A stretch of DNA of 64,000 nt from an uncultured Clostridia bacterium (GTDB lineage: Bacteria > Bacillota > Clostridia > TANB77 > CAG-508). A program made the position numbers and the translations under genes. The notes beneath the pieces are model-generated. The model saw nothing but the letters and a program-made list of their open reading frames with translations, was not told the DNA's origin and searched no databases. The stretch's first letter is position 1. Every line of letters begins with the position of its first letter. Below are positions 8,810 through 17,091 of this stretch, piece after piece. The stretch is from assembly GCA_946529215.1 (NCBI GenBank), contig CAMMZC010000002.1, forward strand, positions 1 to 64,000. The letters are read 5' to 3'.

Positions 8810-9636
8810 TGAATAAATCTTTTTCGTATGAAATAAAAAAAGAATTAAGTGAGATGAATAACTTAGCTAAAAAAAATGAAGTAAAGTATGAACTTGCAGG
8901 ATATTTGGCTAGTGCAAATGTTGCATTTGATAAAGATAAAATTAGGTATTCAACTGAAAATGAATATAATATAAATCGCTTTGGAAAATTACTAAAAAAT
9001 GTAGATATAAATGATTTTAAAATTGATTTGCAAGGAAAAGTTTATGTTATTACTGCAAAAGTACCTGAATTAATGCAAGATTTAAAGCAAGCAGAAGAGC
9101 AGGAAAGAAGAGCTTTTGTTAGAGGCTTGTTCATGGGATCAGGCTCAATTAATAATCCATCAAAAAAATATCATTTAGAAATAAAAATGACAGATAATAA
9201 TTTGTTGCAAGAATTAATCAATTTATTAAAACAATATGATATTAGCGTTAAATCCATAGATAAAGCTATTTACATTAAAGATGGAGAAGAAATTTCAAAA
9301 TTTTTAGCATTTATTGGGGCAAATAAATCCGTACTCGAATTTGAAAAGATTCGAGTACAGAGAGAAATGAATAACAAGATAAACAGACTTGTAAATTGCA
9401 AAACTGCAAATTTAAATAAAACTTTAAATGCTTCTGTTGAACAAATAAATGCTATAAAAAAATTAAAAGAAAATGGTGAATTTTCTAAAATGGATAAAGG
9501 TTTGCAAGAATTAGCAGAACTAAGGCTAGAATATCCTGATATGCCACTTGCTGAACTTGGGAAAAAACTTGAAAATCCTATTGGAAAATCAGGGGTTAAT
9601 TATAGATTAAAGAAAATTATAGAATTGTCAAAATAA
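8809..9636 (+). CDS. whiA: WhiA-family DNA-binding protein
   Basis: WhiA proteins combine a LAGLIDADG-homing-endonuclease-like domain with a C-terminal helix-turn-helix. They influence cell division and sporulation in Gram-positives. Seen here: SFSYEIKKEL at the N-terminus, RGLFMGSGSI (about 103-112) matching the family RGaFLagGS core, and a C-terminal HTH ending SGVNYRLKKI. At 275 aa it is a little shorter than the usual roughly 310. In many Firmicutes whiA follows rapZ-yvcK; here it is coupled to a DUF2207 gene. The ATG overlaps the upstream stop by one base, and the only plausible SD is GGAGGTGG inside the upstream glycine codons. Confidence 0.85.
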   Translation: MNKSFSYEIKKELSEMNNLAKKNEVKYELAGYLASANVAFDKDKIRYSTENEYNINRFGKLLKNVDINDFKIDLQGKVYVITAKVPELMQDLKQAEEQERRAFVRGLFMGSGSINNPSKKYHLEIKMTDNNLLQELINLLKQYDISVKSIDKAIYIKDGEEISKFLAFIGANKSVLEFEKIRVQREMNNKINRLVNCKTANLNKTLNASVEQINAIKKLKENGEFSKMDKGLQELAELRLEYPDMPLAELGKKLENPIGKSGVNYRLKKIIELSK

Positions 9637-9665
9637 TAGGTTATATTATATTTTTTAGTAAAAAA

Positions 9666-9704
9666 AATTAAATCGCGCGCGATTTAATTGTGCGCGATTT
9701 AATT
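9666..9704. repeat. CpG-rich inverted repeat between whiA and hemW
   Basis: A perfect 13-bp stem (9666-9678 with 9692-9704) carries CGCGC in otherwise nearly pure A+T DNA. A 16-bp perfect palindrome AAATCGCGCGCGATTT nests inside. It may be a terminator for whiA, although the following T-run is weak, or a protein-binding site. Confidence 0.7.
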
Positions 9705-9812
9705 AATTTTAATAAAATAATATATTATAATAGGCAAAGGTTGAAAAATAATTGAAATAGTATTTATTTTTAATCAAACTATGTGCTTGGAATGAAAGGA
9801 ATGTCAGTAAAA

Positions 9813-10955
9813 ATGAAAAAAATAGGCATATATATACATATTCCTTTTTGTAAGCAAAAATGCTTGTATTGTGACTTTGTGTCATTTGCTAATAAACAAG
9901 AGCAACAAAAAGAATATGTTGAAGCAATAAAAAAAGAAATTGAAAATTGGAAAAAATTAAATAAGGATTATGAAATAAAAACTATATATATAGGTGGGGG
10001 AACTCCTTCATACATAGAAAGTAGATATATAGTTGATATTTTAAAAGCTATAAAATGTGAATTACAATTAGTTAATCCAGACATTTCCATTACTATAGAA
10101 ATAAACCCAGGAACAATTACAAAACAAAAACTTATAGATTATAAAAATTCTGGAATAAATAGGATAAGTATAGGTCTTCAAAGTACTAAAGATGAATTAT
10201 TAAAAAAAATTGGAAGGATACATAACTATCAACAATTTATAGATACATATAATTTAGCAAGAGAAGTTGGATTTAAAAACATAAATGTTGATTTAATGTT
10301 AGGGCTTCCCAACCAAACTATAGCAGATTTAAAAGAATCTCTAGAAGAGATTTGCCGATTAAACCCTGAACATATTTCAGTATATTCTTTAATTGTAGAG
10401 GATGATACTCCTATAAAAAAATTAATAGATACTAGAAAATTGGTATTGCCAGATGAAGAAATAGAAAGACAAATGTATTGGTATGTTAAAGATTTTTTAG
10501 AATTAAAAGGATATAAACATTATGAAATATCAAATTTTGCAAAGCCAGGATTTGAATCTGAGCATAATCTTGATTGCTGGAATCAAAAAGAATATATAGG
10601 GTTTGGACTAGCAGCATATTCGTATATAGATAATAAAAGATTTGGAAATATTTCTAATTTGGAAGAATATATAAAAAATTGTAATAATAGAGAATTTGAA
10701 AAAAACATAATTTTAGAAGAAGTGCAAGATAAAACTAAAAAAATGAATGAATATATGATTTTGGGCTTAAGAAAAATAGATGGCATTTCAATTCAAGAAT
10801 TTGAAAGAATTTTCAATGAAAACCCTATAATATTTTACAGGAAAGAACTTCAAAAACTTTATGAAGAAAAGCTAATTGTAATAGATGGAGATATAATCAA
10901 ATTGTCGAATAGAGGATTAGATTTAGCAAATGTAGTATGGGAAGAATTTGTCTAA
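9813..10955 (+). CDS. hemW: HemW-like radical SAM protein
   Basis: HemW proteins (formerly called oxygen-independent coproporphyrinogen oxidase-like) are radical-SAM enzymes with heme-chaperone activity. The 4Fe-4S motif CxxxCxxC is at residues 13, 17 and 20 of IHIPFCKQKCLYCDF. GGGTPS, ISIGLQS and NVDLMLGLP motifs follow in the family order. HemW lacks the N-terminal cysteine arrangement of true HemN; this protein starts directly at the barrel. I chose ATG 9813, 12 bases after AAAGGA; ATG 9801 abuts the SD and 9783 is a GTG. No heme-synthesis genes are visible nearby. Length is 380 aa, normal for the family. Confidence 0.88.
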   Translation: MKKIGIYIHIPFCKQKCLYCDFVSFANKQEQQKEYVEAIKKEIENWKKLNKDYEIKTIYIGGGTPSYIESRYIVDILKAIKCELQLVNPDISITIEINPGTITKQKLIDYKNSGINRISIGLQSTKDELLKKIGRIHNYQQFIDTYNLAREVGFKNINVDLMLGLPNQTIADLKESLEEICRLNPEHISVYSLIVEDDTPIKKLIDTRKLVLPDEEIERQMYWYVKDFLELKGYKHYEISNFAKPGFESEHNLDCWNQKEYIGFGLAAYSYIDNKRFGNISNLEEYIKNCNNREFEKNIILEEVQDKTKKMNEYMILGLRKIDGISIQEFERIFNENPIIFYRKELQKLYEEKLIVIDGDIIKLSNRGLDLANVVWEEFV

Positions 10956-10995
10956 AATATTGCAATAACATTAAAGCAAGAAAAGGGGGATTTGT

Positions 10996-11847
10996 ATGAC
11001 AATAAAAGAACTATTAAATCAAGGAATAATAATGCTAAAAAATGAAGATATTGATGCACCTAAAAATAAGGCTAGGGCAATTTTGCAACATACTCTAAAA
11101 AAATCAAGAGAATATTTAATTATATATGATAATAATGAAATAACCAAAACTCAAAGGGAAGAATATGTAAAAAATATAAAAAGACTTATTGCAGGCGAGC
11201 CACTTCAATATATAACAGGTGTGCAAGAATTTATGAAAATGAATTTTGTAGTTACAAAAGATGTACTTATTCCTCAACCTGATACAGAAATTTTGGTAGA
11301 AGAAGTAATAAAAATTGCAAATAAACTTCAAAATCCATACATTTTAGACTTATGCACAGGAAGTGGAGCTATAGCTATCTCTCTTGCCAAAAATATACCA
11401 AATGTAAAAATTGTTGCTACAGATATAAGTAAAAAAGCTTTAGAAATAGCAAAATATAATGCAAAACTGAATGGGGTTTTAAAAAATATTGATTTTATAG
11501 AATCCAATTTATTTAATAAATTAAAAAACATTAAATTTGATATAATAGTTTCAAATCCGCCATATGTTGCAACTTCCGAGATAAAAACTCTGCCAAAAGA
11601 TGTAAGACAAGAGCCTATAATTGCCCTAGATGGAGGAAAAGACGGACTTAGGTTTTATAGAGAAATTTATGAAAAAGGTTATGAATTTTTAAATAAAGAA
11701 GGATATATATGTGTAGAAATAGGATATAACCAAAAAGAAGCTGTGAGAAAGATTATTGAACAGCAAAAAAGGTATGTAGAAACATATTGTAAAAAAGATT
11801 TGTGTGAAAATGACAGAGTTGTAGTAACAAAATCGGAAAAATACTAA
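10996..11847 (+). CDS. prmC: Release factor glutamine methyltransferase PrmC
   Basis: Methylates the GGQ glutamine of release factors RF1 and RF2 using S-adenosylmethionine. The N-terminal helical substrate-binding domain is followed by the methyltransferase fold. LDLCTGSGAIAISLAK is the SAM-binding glycine motif, and NPPY (about 187-190) is the catalytic motif in IVSNPPYV. The 283-aa length is usual. It lies 40 bases after hemW, with an excellent AAGGGGG ribosome site. In Clostridia prmC often neighbours prfA; here no prfA is seen in the window. Confidence 0.92.
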   Translation: MTIKELLNQGIIMLKNEDIDAPKNKARAILQHTLKKSREYLIIYDNNEITKTQREEYVKNIKRLIAGEPLQYITGVQEFMKMNFVVTKDVLIPQPDTEILVEEVIKIANKLQNPYILDLCTGSGAIAISLAKNIPNVKIVATDISKKALEIAKYNAKLNGVLKNIDFIESNLFNKLKNIKFDIIVSNPPYVATSEIKTLPKDVRQEPIIALDGGKDGLRFYREIYEKGYEFLNKEGYICVEIGYNQKEAVRKIIEQQKRYVETYCKKDLCENDRVVVTKSEKY

Positions 11848-11876
11848 TTGACAAAAATAGCAAATTTTGCTATACT
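11848..11876 (+). promoter_or_regulatory. Consensus sigma-A promoter upstream of the first flippase
   Basis: A perfect TTGACA (11848-11853), a 17-base spacer and TATACT (11871-11876). Transcription would begin about 24 bases before the flippase ATG. This near-consensus promoter sits between prmC and the flippase. Confidence 0.75.
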
Positions 11877-11906
11877 ATGGAATTGTGAAAAGAAAGAAGG
11901 ATAAAG

Positions 11907-13370
11907 ATGCCTAAAAAAAGTATAACAAAGAATTATTTATACAATTTAGCTTATCAAGTATTAATATTAATATTACCATTAATTACAACACCATATTTAT
12001 CTAGAGTATTAGGCGCGAGAGGTACAGGAATATATAGCTATACATATACAATTGTAAATTACTTTGTTTTGTTTGGTTCACTTGGAGTTGCTCTATATGG
12101 ACAAAGAGAAATTGCATATGCACAGCAAAAAAAACAAAAGAGAAAAAAAATATTTATAGAACTTATTGTTTTTAGATTTATAACAATATCAGTTGCTCTA
12201 GCAATATATTTTATATGTTTTATGAGAACAGGAGAATATAGTGAATATTACAGAATTTTGCTATTTGAACTTTTAGCAGGTGCATTTGATATAAGCTGGT
12301 TTTTTCAAGGGTTAGAAGAATTTAAAAAAACTGTAACAAGAAATATTTTAGTTAGAACAATAAGTGTTGCTTTAATTTTTATATTTGTAAAAAAAGAACA
12401 AGATTTAGTAACATATATGTATATATACTCATTAGCAGATTTTATTGGGAATTTGACACTTTGGCTATATTTACCAAAATATTTTAGAGGAGTAAAAATA
12501 GGTAAAATTAATTTATCACACCAAATAAAGCCTATTATTTTGATGTTTATTCCTCAAATTACATCTAAATTATATAATATGCTAGATACAACAATGCTTG
12601 GAAAAATAGTTGCAGATAAATCTGAAGCAGGTTATTATGAACAAAGCCAGAAGGTTATAAGATTATTACTTACAGTTGTTACATCACTTGGTACTGTTAT
12701 GATTCCTAGAATGGCAAATATGTTTGCAAATGGTGAAAAAAAGCAAATAAATTATTATATAAAAAGATCATTTAGTTTTACATTTTTGCTTAGTTTTCCT
12801 ATGATGTTTGGATTAATAAGCATTTCAAAAGCATTCACTCCAATCTTTTTTGGACCAGGTTTTGAAAAAACATCAACTCTAATGTGCATTATAAGCCCTA
12901 TTATTTTACTTATGGGAGTCGCAAATGTACTTGGAAATCAATATTTAATACCAACACAAAGGCAAAAGGAATATACAATTTCTGTTGGAGTTGGAGTTGT
13001 TGTTAATTTTGTTTTAAACTACATTTTAATTTCATTATGGACATCAGTAGGAGCTTGTATTGCAACTGTTATTTCACAAATAGCAGTTGATTATATGCAA
13101 TTTAGACAGCTTAAAAATGAAGTTAAATTTAAGTCTGTTGTAAAATTATCATATAAATATATATTTGCATCTATAATTATGTTTATAGCTTGTAGTTTAA
13201 CCAAAATAATAGTTTCAAGAGGTATTGTTTCAATAGCATTACAGGTTATAGTAGGAGTAATTGTTTATGGATTTGTTTTAATAAGGCTTAAAGATGAGTA
13301 TTTGTATATGTTTTTGAGAAAAATTTATGAGAAGACAACAGGGAGACAAAATTCACGGAGTATGATATAA
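11907..13370 (+). CDS. Wzx-like polysaccharide flippase (copy 1)
   Basis: A 487-aa integral membrane protein of the oligosaccharide flippase (MVF/MOP) superfamily with about 12-14 membrane helices. It begins KSITKNYLYNLAYQVLILILP and contains the loop SWFFQGLEEFKKT. It likely moves lipid-linked sugar units across the membrane. A close paralogue lies at 28900-30348; the two share long identical stretches, including TPY(L/I)SRVLG and WFFQGLEEFKKTV. This copy is isolated from the main polysaccharide cluster, between prmC and pth, and has its own strong promoter. SD AGAAGG. Confidence 0.85.
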   Translation: MPKKSITKNYLYNLAYQVLILILPLITTPYLSRVLGARGTGIYSYTYTIVNYFVLFGSLGVALYGQREIAYAQQKKQKRKKIFIELIVFRFITISVALAIYFICFMRTGEYSEYYRILLFELLAGAFDISWFFQGLEEFKKTVTRNILVRTISVALIFIFVKKEQDLVTYMYIYSLADFIGNLTLWLYLPKYFRGVKIGKINLSHQIKPIILMFIPQITSKLYNMLDTTMLGKIVADKSEAGYYEQSQKVIRLLLTVVTSLGTVMIPRMANMFANGEKKQINYYIKRSFSFTFLLSFPMMFGLISISKAFTPIFFGPGFEKTSTLMCIISPIILLMGVANVLGNQYLIPTQRQKEYTISVGVGVVVNFVLNYILISLWTSVGACIATVISQIAVDYMQFRQLKNEVKFKSVVKLSYKYIFASIIMFIACSLTKIIVSRGIVSIALQVIVGVIVYGFVLIRLKDEYLYMFLRKIYEKTTGRQNSRSMI

Positions 13371-13399
13371 TTAAAATAATAATTAATTGGAAGGATTTA

Positions 13400-13960
13400 A
13401 TGATGTATTTAATAGTAGGACTTGGAAATCCAGAACCTGAATATTGCTTTACAAGACATAATATGGGATTTGATGTTTTAAATAAAATTTCTGAAAAATA
13501 TAATATCGATATTAACAAAAGTGGATTCAAAGCAATTTATGGAACAGGAATAATAGAAAATGAAAAGGTGGTTTTATGCAAACCACAAACTTATATGAAT
13601 TTAAGTGGTGACTCAATTATAGAAATAGCAAATTTTTATAAAATTCCTGCAAAAAATATTATAATTATATATGATGACATTGATTTAGAAACAGGTATTA
13701 TAAAAATTAGAAAAAAAGGCGGACCTGGAGGTCACAATGGAATGAAATCAGTTATTCAAAGACTTCAAACTGAAGAGTTTCCTCGTATTAGAATAGGAAC
13801 AGGATTTTGTGAAGATAAATCAAATTTAATAGAATATGTTATTTCTAAAGTTTCAAATGAAGACTATATAAATTTATTAAAAGGAATAAATCTAGCAGCA
13901 GAAGCTCTTCCGGAAATTTTAAGTGATGGAATAGATGAAGCAATGAACAAATTTAATTAA
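13400..13960 (+). CDS. pth: Peptidyl-tRNA hydrolase
   Basis: Releases tRNA from peptidyl-tRNAs dropped by the ribosome. The N-terminal signature GLGNPEPEY...TRHNMGF places catalytic His at residue 20. A YDDIDLE acidic motif and GGPGGHNGMKS follow, all standard for the bacterial Pth family. The 186-aa length is normal. Two adjacent ATGs (13400 and 13403) are possible starts after AAGGA. The next gene follows 12 bases downstream. Confidence 0.93.
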   Translation: MMYLIVGLGNPEPEYCFTRHNMGFDVLNKISEKYNIDINKSGFKAIYGTGIIENEKVVLCKPQTYMNLSGDSIIEIANFYKIPAKNIIIIYDDIDLETGIIKIRKKGGPGGHNGMKSVIQRLQTEEFPRIRIGTGFCEDKSNLIEYVISKVSNEDYINLLKGINLAAEALPEILSDGIDEAMNKFN

Positions 13961-13972
13961 AGGGGTAAGGAA

Positions 13973-15148
13973 ATGTTGGAACTAATTATAAACAAAAATA
14001 AAGATGTAGAAACTATATGCTTAGTAGAAAATGGAAAATTAGTGGAAAAATATCAAGATGATCAAAATACAAAGAATAATAGACTTGAGGGAAATATATA
14101 TGTAGGAAAAGTTTCTGATATTATCCCTGGAATGCAGTCAGCTTTTATAGATTATGGTGATTCAAGAAAAGGTCTACTTCATTTAAAAGATGCAATACCT
14201 CAAATTGATGAAAAAAATAAAAGCAAAGATGAAGTAAATAAAAAAATTACGGATGTTTTAAAACCAAATCAAAAGTTACTTATACAAATAAAAAAAGATA
14301 GTAATGACAAAAAAGGTGCTAAAGTTTCTACACATATAAGTATACCAAGTAGATATGTGGTTTTTATGCCAAATACAGATATTATAACAATTTCTCAGAA
14401 AATTGAAAATAAAAAAAGAAAAGAAGAACTTATAGAATTAGCAAAAGAATGTTTATCATCAAAAAATGGAGCTGTAATTAGAACTTCAGCAGAATTTGCA
14501 AGTGATGAAGAAATAAAAAAAGACATAAAAAGGTGCGCAAATAAATGGAAGGAAATTAAAGAAAATTACAAAAATAGTGGTGCAAGTAAATTAATATATT
14601 ATTCTGAAAATGTACAATCAAAAATCCTTATAGACTTAAAAGTAGATAAGGTAATTACAAATGATAAGGAAGAATTTGAAATACTAAAAAAAATAATTCA
14701 AACTGAGGAAATAAAAGGTGTTAGACTTGAATTCTCACCAAAACAAAATTTACTAGAAATGTATGATTTAAGCTCACAAATTGATAAATCTAAAAAAAGA
14801 AAAGTATGGCTTAATTGCGGTGGATTTATAACTATTGACAAAACAGAAGCATTAACCGCAATAGATGTAAATACAGGAAAATTTACAGGAAAAAATGATA
14901 CAGAAAGCACAATTTTCAAAGTTAATAAAGAAGCAACAATTGAAATTGCTAAACAACTTAGACTCCACGACATTGGTGGTATTATTATAATAGACTACAT
15001 AGATATGCATAATAGCGAGAATAACGAAAAAATAGAAAATTTGCTTAAACAAGAACTAAAAAAAGATAGGGCCAAAACTCAAGTAGAAGGATTTACAAAG
15101 CTTAATTTAATGGAGATGACTAGAAAACACATTTGTAGTCATTTGTAA
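13973..15148 (+). CDS. rng: Ribonuclease G/E family protein lacking the zinc-link region
   Basis: Endoribonuclease of the RNase E/G family, acting in rRNA and mRNA processing. An S1-like RNA-binding region is near residues 38-110 (GNIYVGKVSDIIPGMQSAFIDYG). The catalytic aspartates are at about 298 in TAIDVNTGKF and about 341 in IIIIDYIDM. The protein stops at EMTRKHICSHL (391 aa), just before where family members carry the CPxCxG zinc-link and small domain. It is therefore short compared with the usual roughly 480 aa. A strong terminator follows directly, so I see no sign of a lost downstream frame. Whether it is naturally short or truncated is open. Confidence 0.82.
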   Translation: MLELIINKNKDVETICLVENGKLVEKYQDDQNTKNNRLEGNIYVGKVSDIIPGMQSAFIDYGDSRKGLLHLKDAIPQIDEKNKSKDEVNKKITDVLKPNQKLLIQIKKDSNDKKGAKVSTHISIPSRYVVFMPNTDIITISQKIENKKRKEELIELAKECLSSKNGAVIRTSAEFASDEEIKKDIKRCANKWKEIKENYKNSGASKLIYYSENVQSKILIDLKVDKVITNDKEEFEILKKIIQTEEIKGVRLEFSPKQNLLEMYDLSSQIDKSKKRKVWLNCGGFITIDKTEALTAIDVNTGKFTGKNDTESTIFKVNKEATIEIAKQLRLHDIGGIIIIDYIDMHNSENNEKIENLLKQELKKDRAKTQVEGFTKLNLMEMTRKHICSHL

Positions 15149-15162
15149 GAGAACTAAAAGAT

Positions 15163-15212
15163 AAAGATATTAACGATAAAGATTAAAAACAGGTATCGTT
15201 AATATCTTTTTT
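15163..15212 (+). terminator. Terminator after rng
   Basis: A perfect 16-bp stem (15163-15178 with 15194-15209), a 15-base loop and a T-run at 15206-15212. It ends the run that includes pth and rng. Confidence 0.85.
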
Positions 15213-15280
15213 GCTAAAATTAGCTTTGAACCAAAAATCCTTTTCATAATATAATTATAGCACTAAATTAACATAAAGTG

Positions 15281-15329
15281 TGTCAGAATAGGTCGAATTA
15301 GTAAAAAAATTTTTCGATTTTTTTCGACA
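15281..15329. promoter_or_regulatory. Spo0A-box-like heptamers in the rng/tRNA intergenic gap
   Basis: An exact Spo0A-box heptamer lies on the minus strand at 15323-15329 (TTCGACA), with a one-mismatch copy GGTCGAA at 15291-15297 and a weaker one at 15281. No gene start lies beside them, so they may be chance matches in A+T-rich DNA. Confidence 0.25.
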
Positions 15330-15363
15330 CATATTGGATTTTATTTTCATTGTGTATCTTATA

Positions 15364-15393
15364 CAAAAAAAGTTAGGAATTAAATTCCTAACT
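15364..15393 (-). terminator. Terminator of the tRNA-Leu transcript
   Basis: On the minus strand the hairpin AGTTAGGAAT/ATTCCTAACT is followed by seven T residues, immediately downstream of the tRNA 3' end. Confidence 0.8.
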
Positions 15394-15398
15394 TATAT

Positions 15399-15481
15399 TG
15401 GTGCGGATGAAGGGACTTGAACCCCCACACCGAAGTACTGGTTCCTAAGACCAGCGCGTCTGCCAGTTCCGCCACATCCGC
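15399..15481 (-). tRNA. tRNA-Leu (anticodon UAG)
   Basis: The 83-nt gene folds as a class II tRNA. The acceptor stem GCGGATG pairs with CATCCGC, followed by discriminator A and an encoded CCA. The anticodon stem CTGGT/ACCAG encloses the loop CTTAGGA, giving anticodon TAG (leucine, CUN codons). A variable arm (about TACTTCGGTG) and the T loop GTTCAAGTC are present. Confidence 0.95.
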
Positions 15482-15500
15482 ATTTGTTTTAACAAATATT

Positions 15501-15530
15501 ATTGTAGCACAAAAAAGAATAAGTTGTCAA
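15501..15530 (-). promoter_or_regulatory. Promoter of tRNA-Leu
   Basis: On the minus strand TTGACA (15530-15525), an 18-base spacer ending in TGTGC, and TACAAT (15506-15501), about 20 bases before the mature tRNA 5' end. Confidence 0.7.
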
Positions 15531-15609
15531 TAGTTTTTGGAAAATTTTTTGACAATTTTGCAAGATTGAAATAGTTTTCAAGTTTAATAATTATAGCAAT
15601 GAAGAAAAA

Positions 15610-15683
15610 TGTCGAATTTTGCGATGAAAAAATGTAAAAAATTACCAAAAAACTATTGCAAATTTTAAAAGATGTGGTATAAT
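15610..15683 (+). promoter_or_regulatory. Pilus locus promoter with upstream Spo0A-box-like site
   Basis: TTGCAA (15656-15661), a 16-base spacer and an extended -10 TGGTATAAT (core 15678-15683). An exact TGTCGAA heptamer is at 15610-15616, about 40 bases upstream. The leader from about 15690 to 15849 holds three hairpins: AAATCAATATTGATTT, TAGGAG-CTTG-CTCCTA, and AAAGATA-TTTT-TATCTTT. I recognise no riboswitch class. Confidence 0.5.
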
Positions 15684-15849
15684 ATTTTTAAGTAATAATT
15701 TTTTTGAATTGAAATCAATATTGATTTATAGGAGCTTGCTCCTAGTCAAAAGATATTTTTATCTTTAATTTTTAATCTTTTAATCCCAAATTATTAGAGA
15801 AAGTAACTTTAACCATTTGTAAAAAATTAATGAAAAAGGAGGAAGACAA

Positions 15850-17049
15850 ATAAAAAAAATAGTAGTAGCAGGTATTTTTTTCTTGTGTCTTATATTAAAT
15901 TGCTTGCAATTTAATTATGCACAATGTAATATAATTGACGAAAAAAATATTATTGAAGAAAATAAGACAGTTTCAGAAGAAATCATAACACAAGAACAAA
16001 ATGAAAATTCAAATATAAAAGGACAAAATATATCCAGCAATCAAGAACAAAAAGAACCAGAGCAAGTTATACAAAATAATCCAGCTTCAAAAGAAAAAGA
16101 ACAAGAAACAAAAATTGAGCCAACCCTTTTAAAAGCAAGTCAAATTACACCATTTAATAAAACTAAAGGATTCTTTTTAATCCATATAAAGGGAGAGGGA
16201 AAAGAAACAATAAGAAAAATAAATGTAAGATTATCTTCAAATAATAGAAGCAAAAGTCAAACAATTTATTTTGATGAAGTAGACACAAATGGATATACAG
16301 ATAATTACAATTTTCAAATTCTCACATCTTCGGCAAAAACAAAAGCAACAGAGCAAAATTCTTATGTAGTGTTTTCATTCAAATTCTCATATACAAAAAC
16401 TGCACATTTAAAAGCAAGTCATTGGTATTCCGAAAAAACTGGAAACGAAAGATTTAATTTCAACAAATCTCCAACAGATTCAACAACAACAATTAATAAT
16501 ACAGGTCATAATGTTGTAAATACAACTGAAATTATAGATATGCAAATAAATTTAACAAATTGTGGTATAGCAGCTACTGGAGTTAAAACATCAAATGCTA
16601 CAGGACATATTGAACTAAGTAGAGGATATTATGCTGGATTAAATATAGATCCAAATGGTGGAGTGCATAATGGAAAAAACTATAAATACAATTATGGTGT
16701 TAAATGTTGTTGTGAAGAAGTCGCAATAAATAATCCAACAAGAAATGGATATGCATTTATTGGATGGACTTTTTCAAAAGGAGCAAATTCAGCAGGTGCA
16801 ACATTTAATAAAAATAATTCTAAGTTTAAGTATTGTGGAAATAGCACTTCATCAAGTAATGTGGGAAATGACAATATATGTACATTAAAAGCAGAGTGGA
16901 TAAAAAATAATGAAAAATTTGTATTGCCACAAGCAGGAGCGAAGTTTAATATTGGAATAATTATCTCTTGGCTTCGGAGGATTAGGAATAATATGTTTGG
17001 CAATAAGAAATGCTTTAAAGCAACGATGAACACACAATATAGAAAATAA
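15850..17049 (+). pseudogene. LPXTG-type surface adhesin with apparent AUA start and frameshifted sorting signal
   Basis: A secreted surface protein with two lesions. A perfect SD (GGAGGA, 15838-15843) is followed six bases later by ATA, not ATG. Reading from that ATA gives a textbook signal peptide (KKIVVAGIFFLCLILNC); the first alternative in-frame start is TTG at 15883, inside it. The body has a Gln/Glu/Asn-rich linker and a Listeria-Bacteroides (Flg_new/InlB B-repeat-like) module ending GYAFIGWTF (about residue 300). The end reads LPQAG and then loses its membrane anchor. Skipping one base near 16965 restores an anchor ending GFGGLGIICLAIRNALKQR, with a stop at 17029. It is followed by the backbone pilin and sortase. 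It may be decaying, slipped or misassembled. Confidence 0.7.
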
Positions 17050-17091
17050 TAATTAACAAGAAATAACAAATAAAAGAAAGGAAGGATATTT

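Noticed and set aside
15690..15849. Possible T-box or amino-acid riboswitch ahead of the pilus locus
   Set aside because: No T-box antiterminator sequence (TGGNACC-like) and no adjacent aminoacyl-tRNA or biosynthesis gene.
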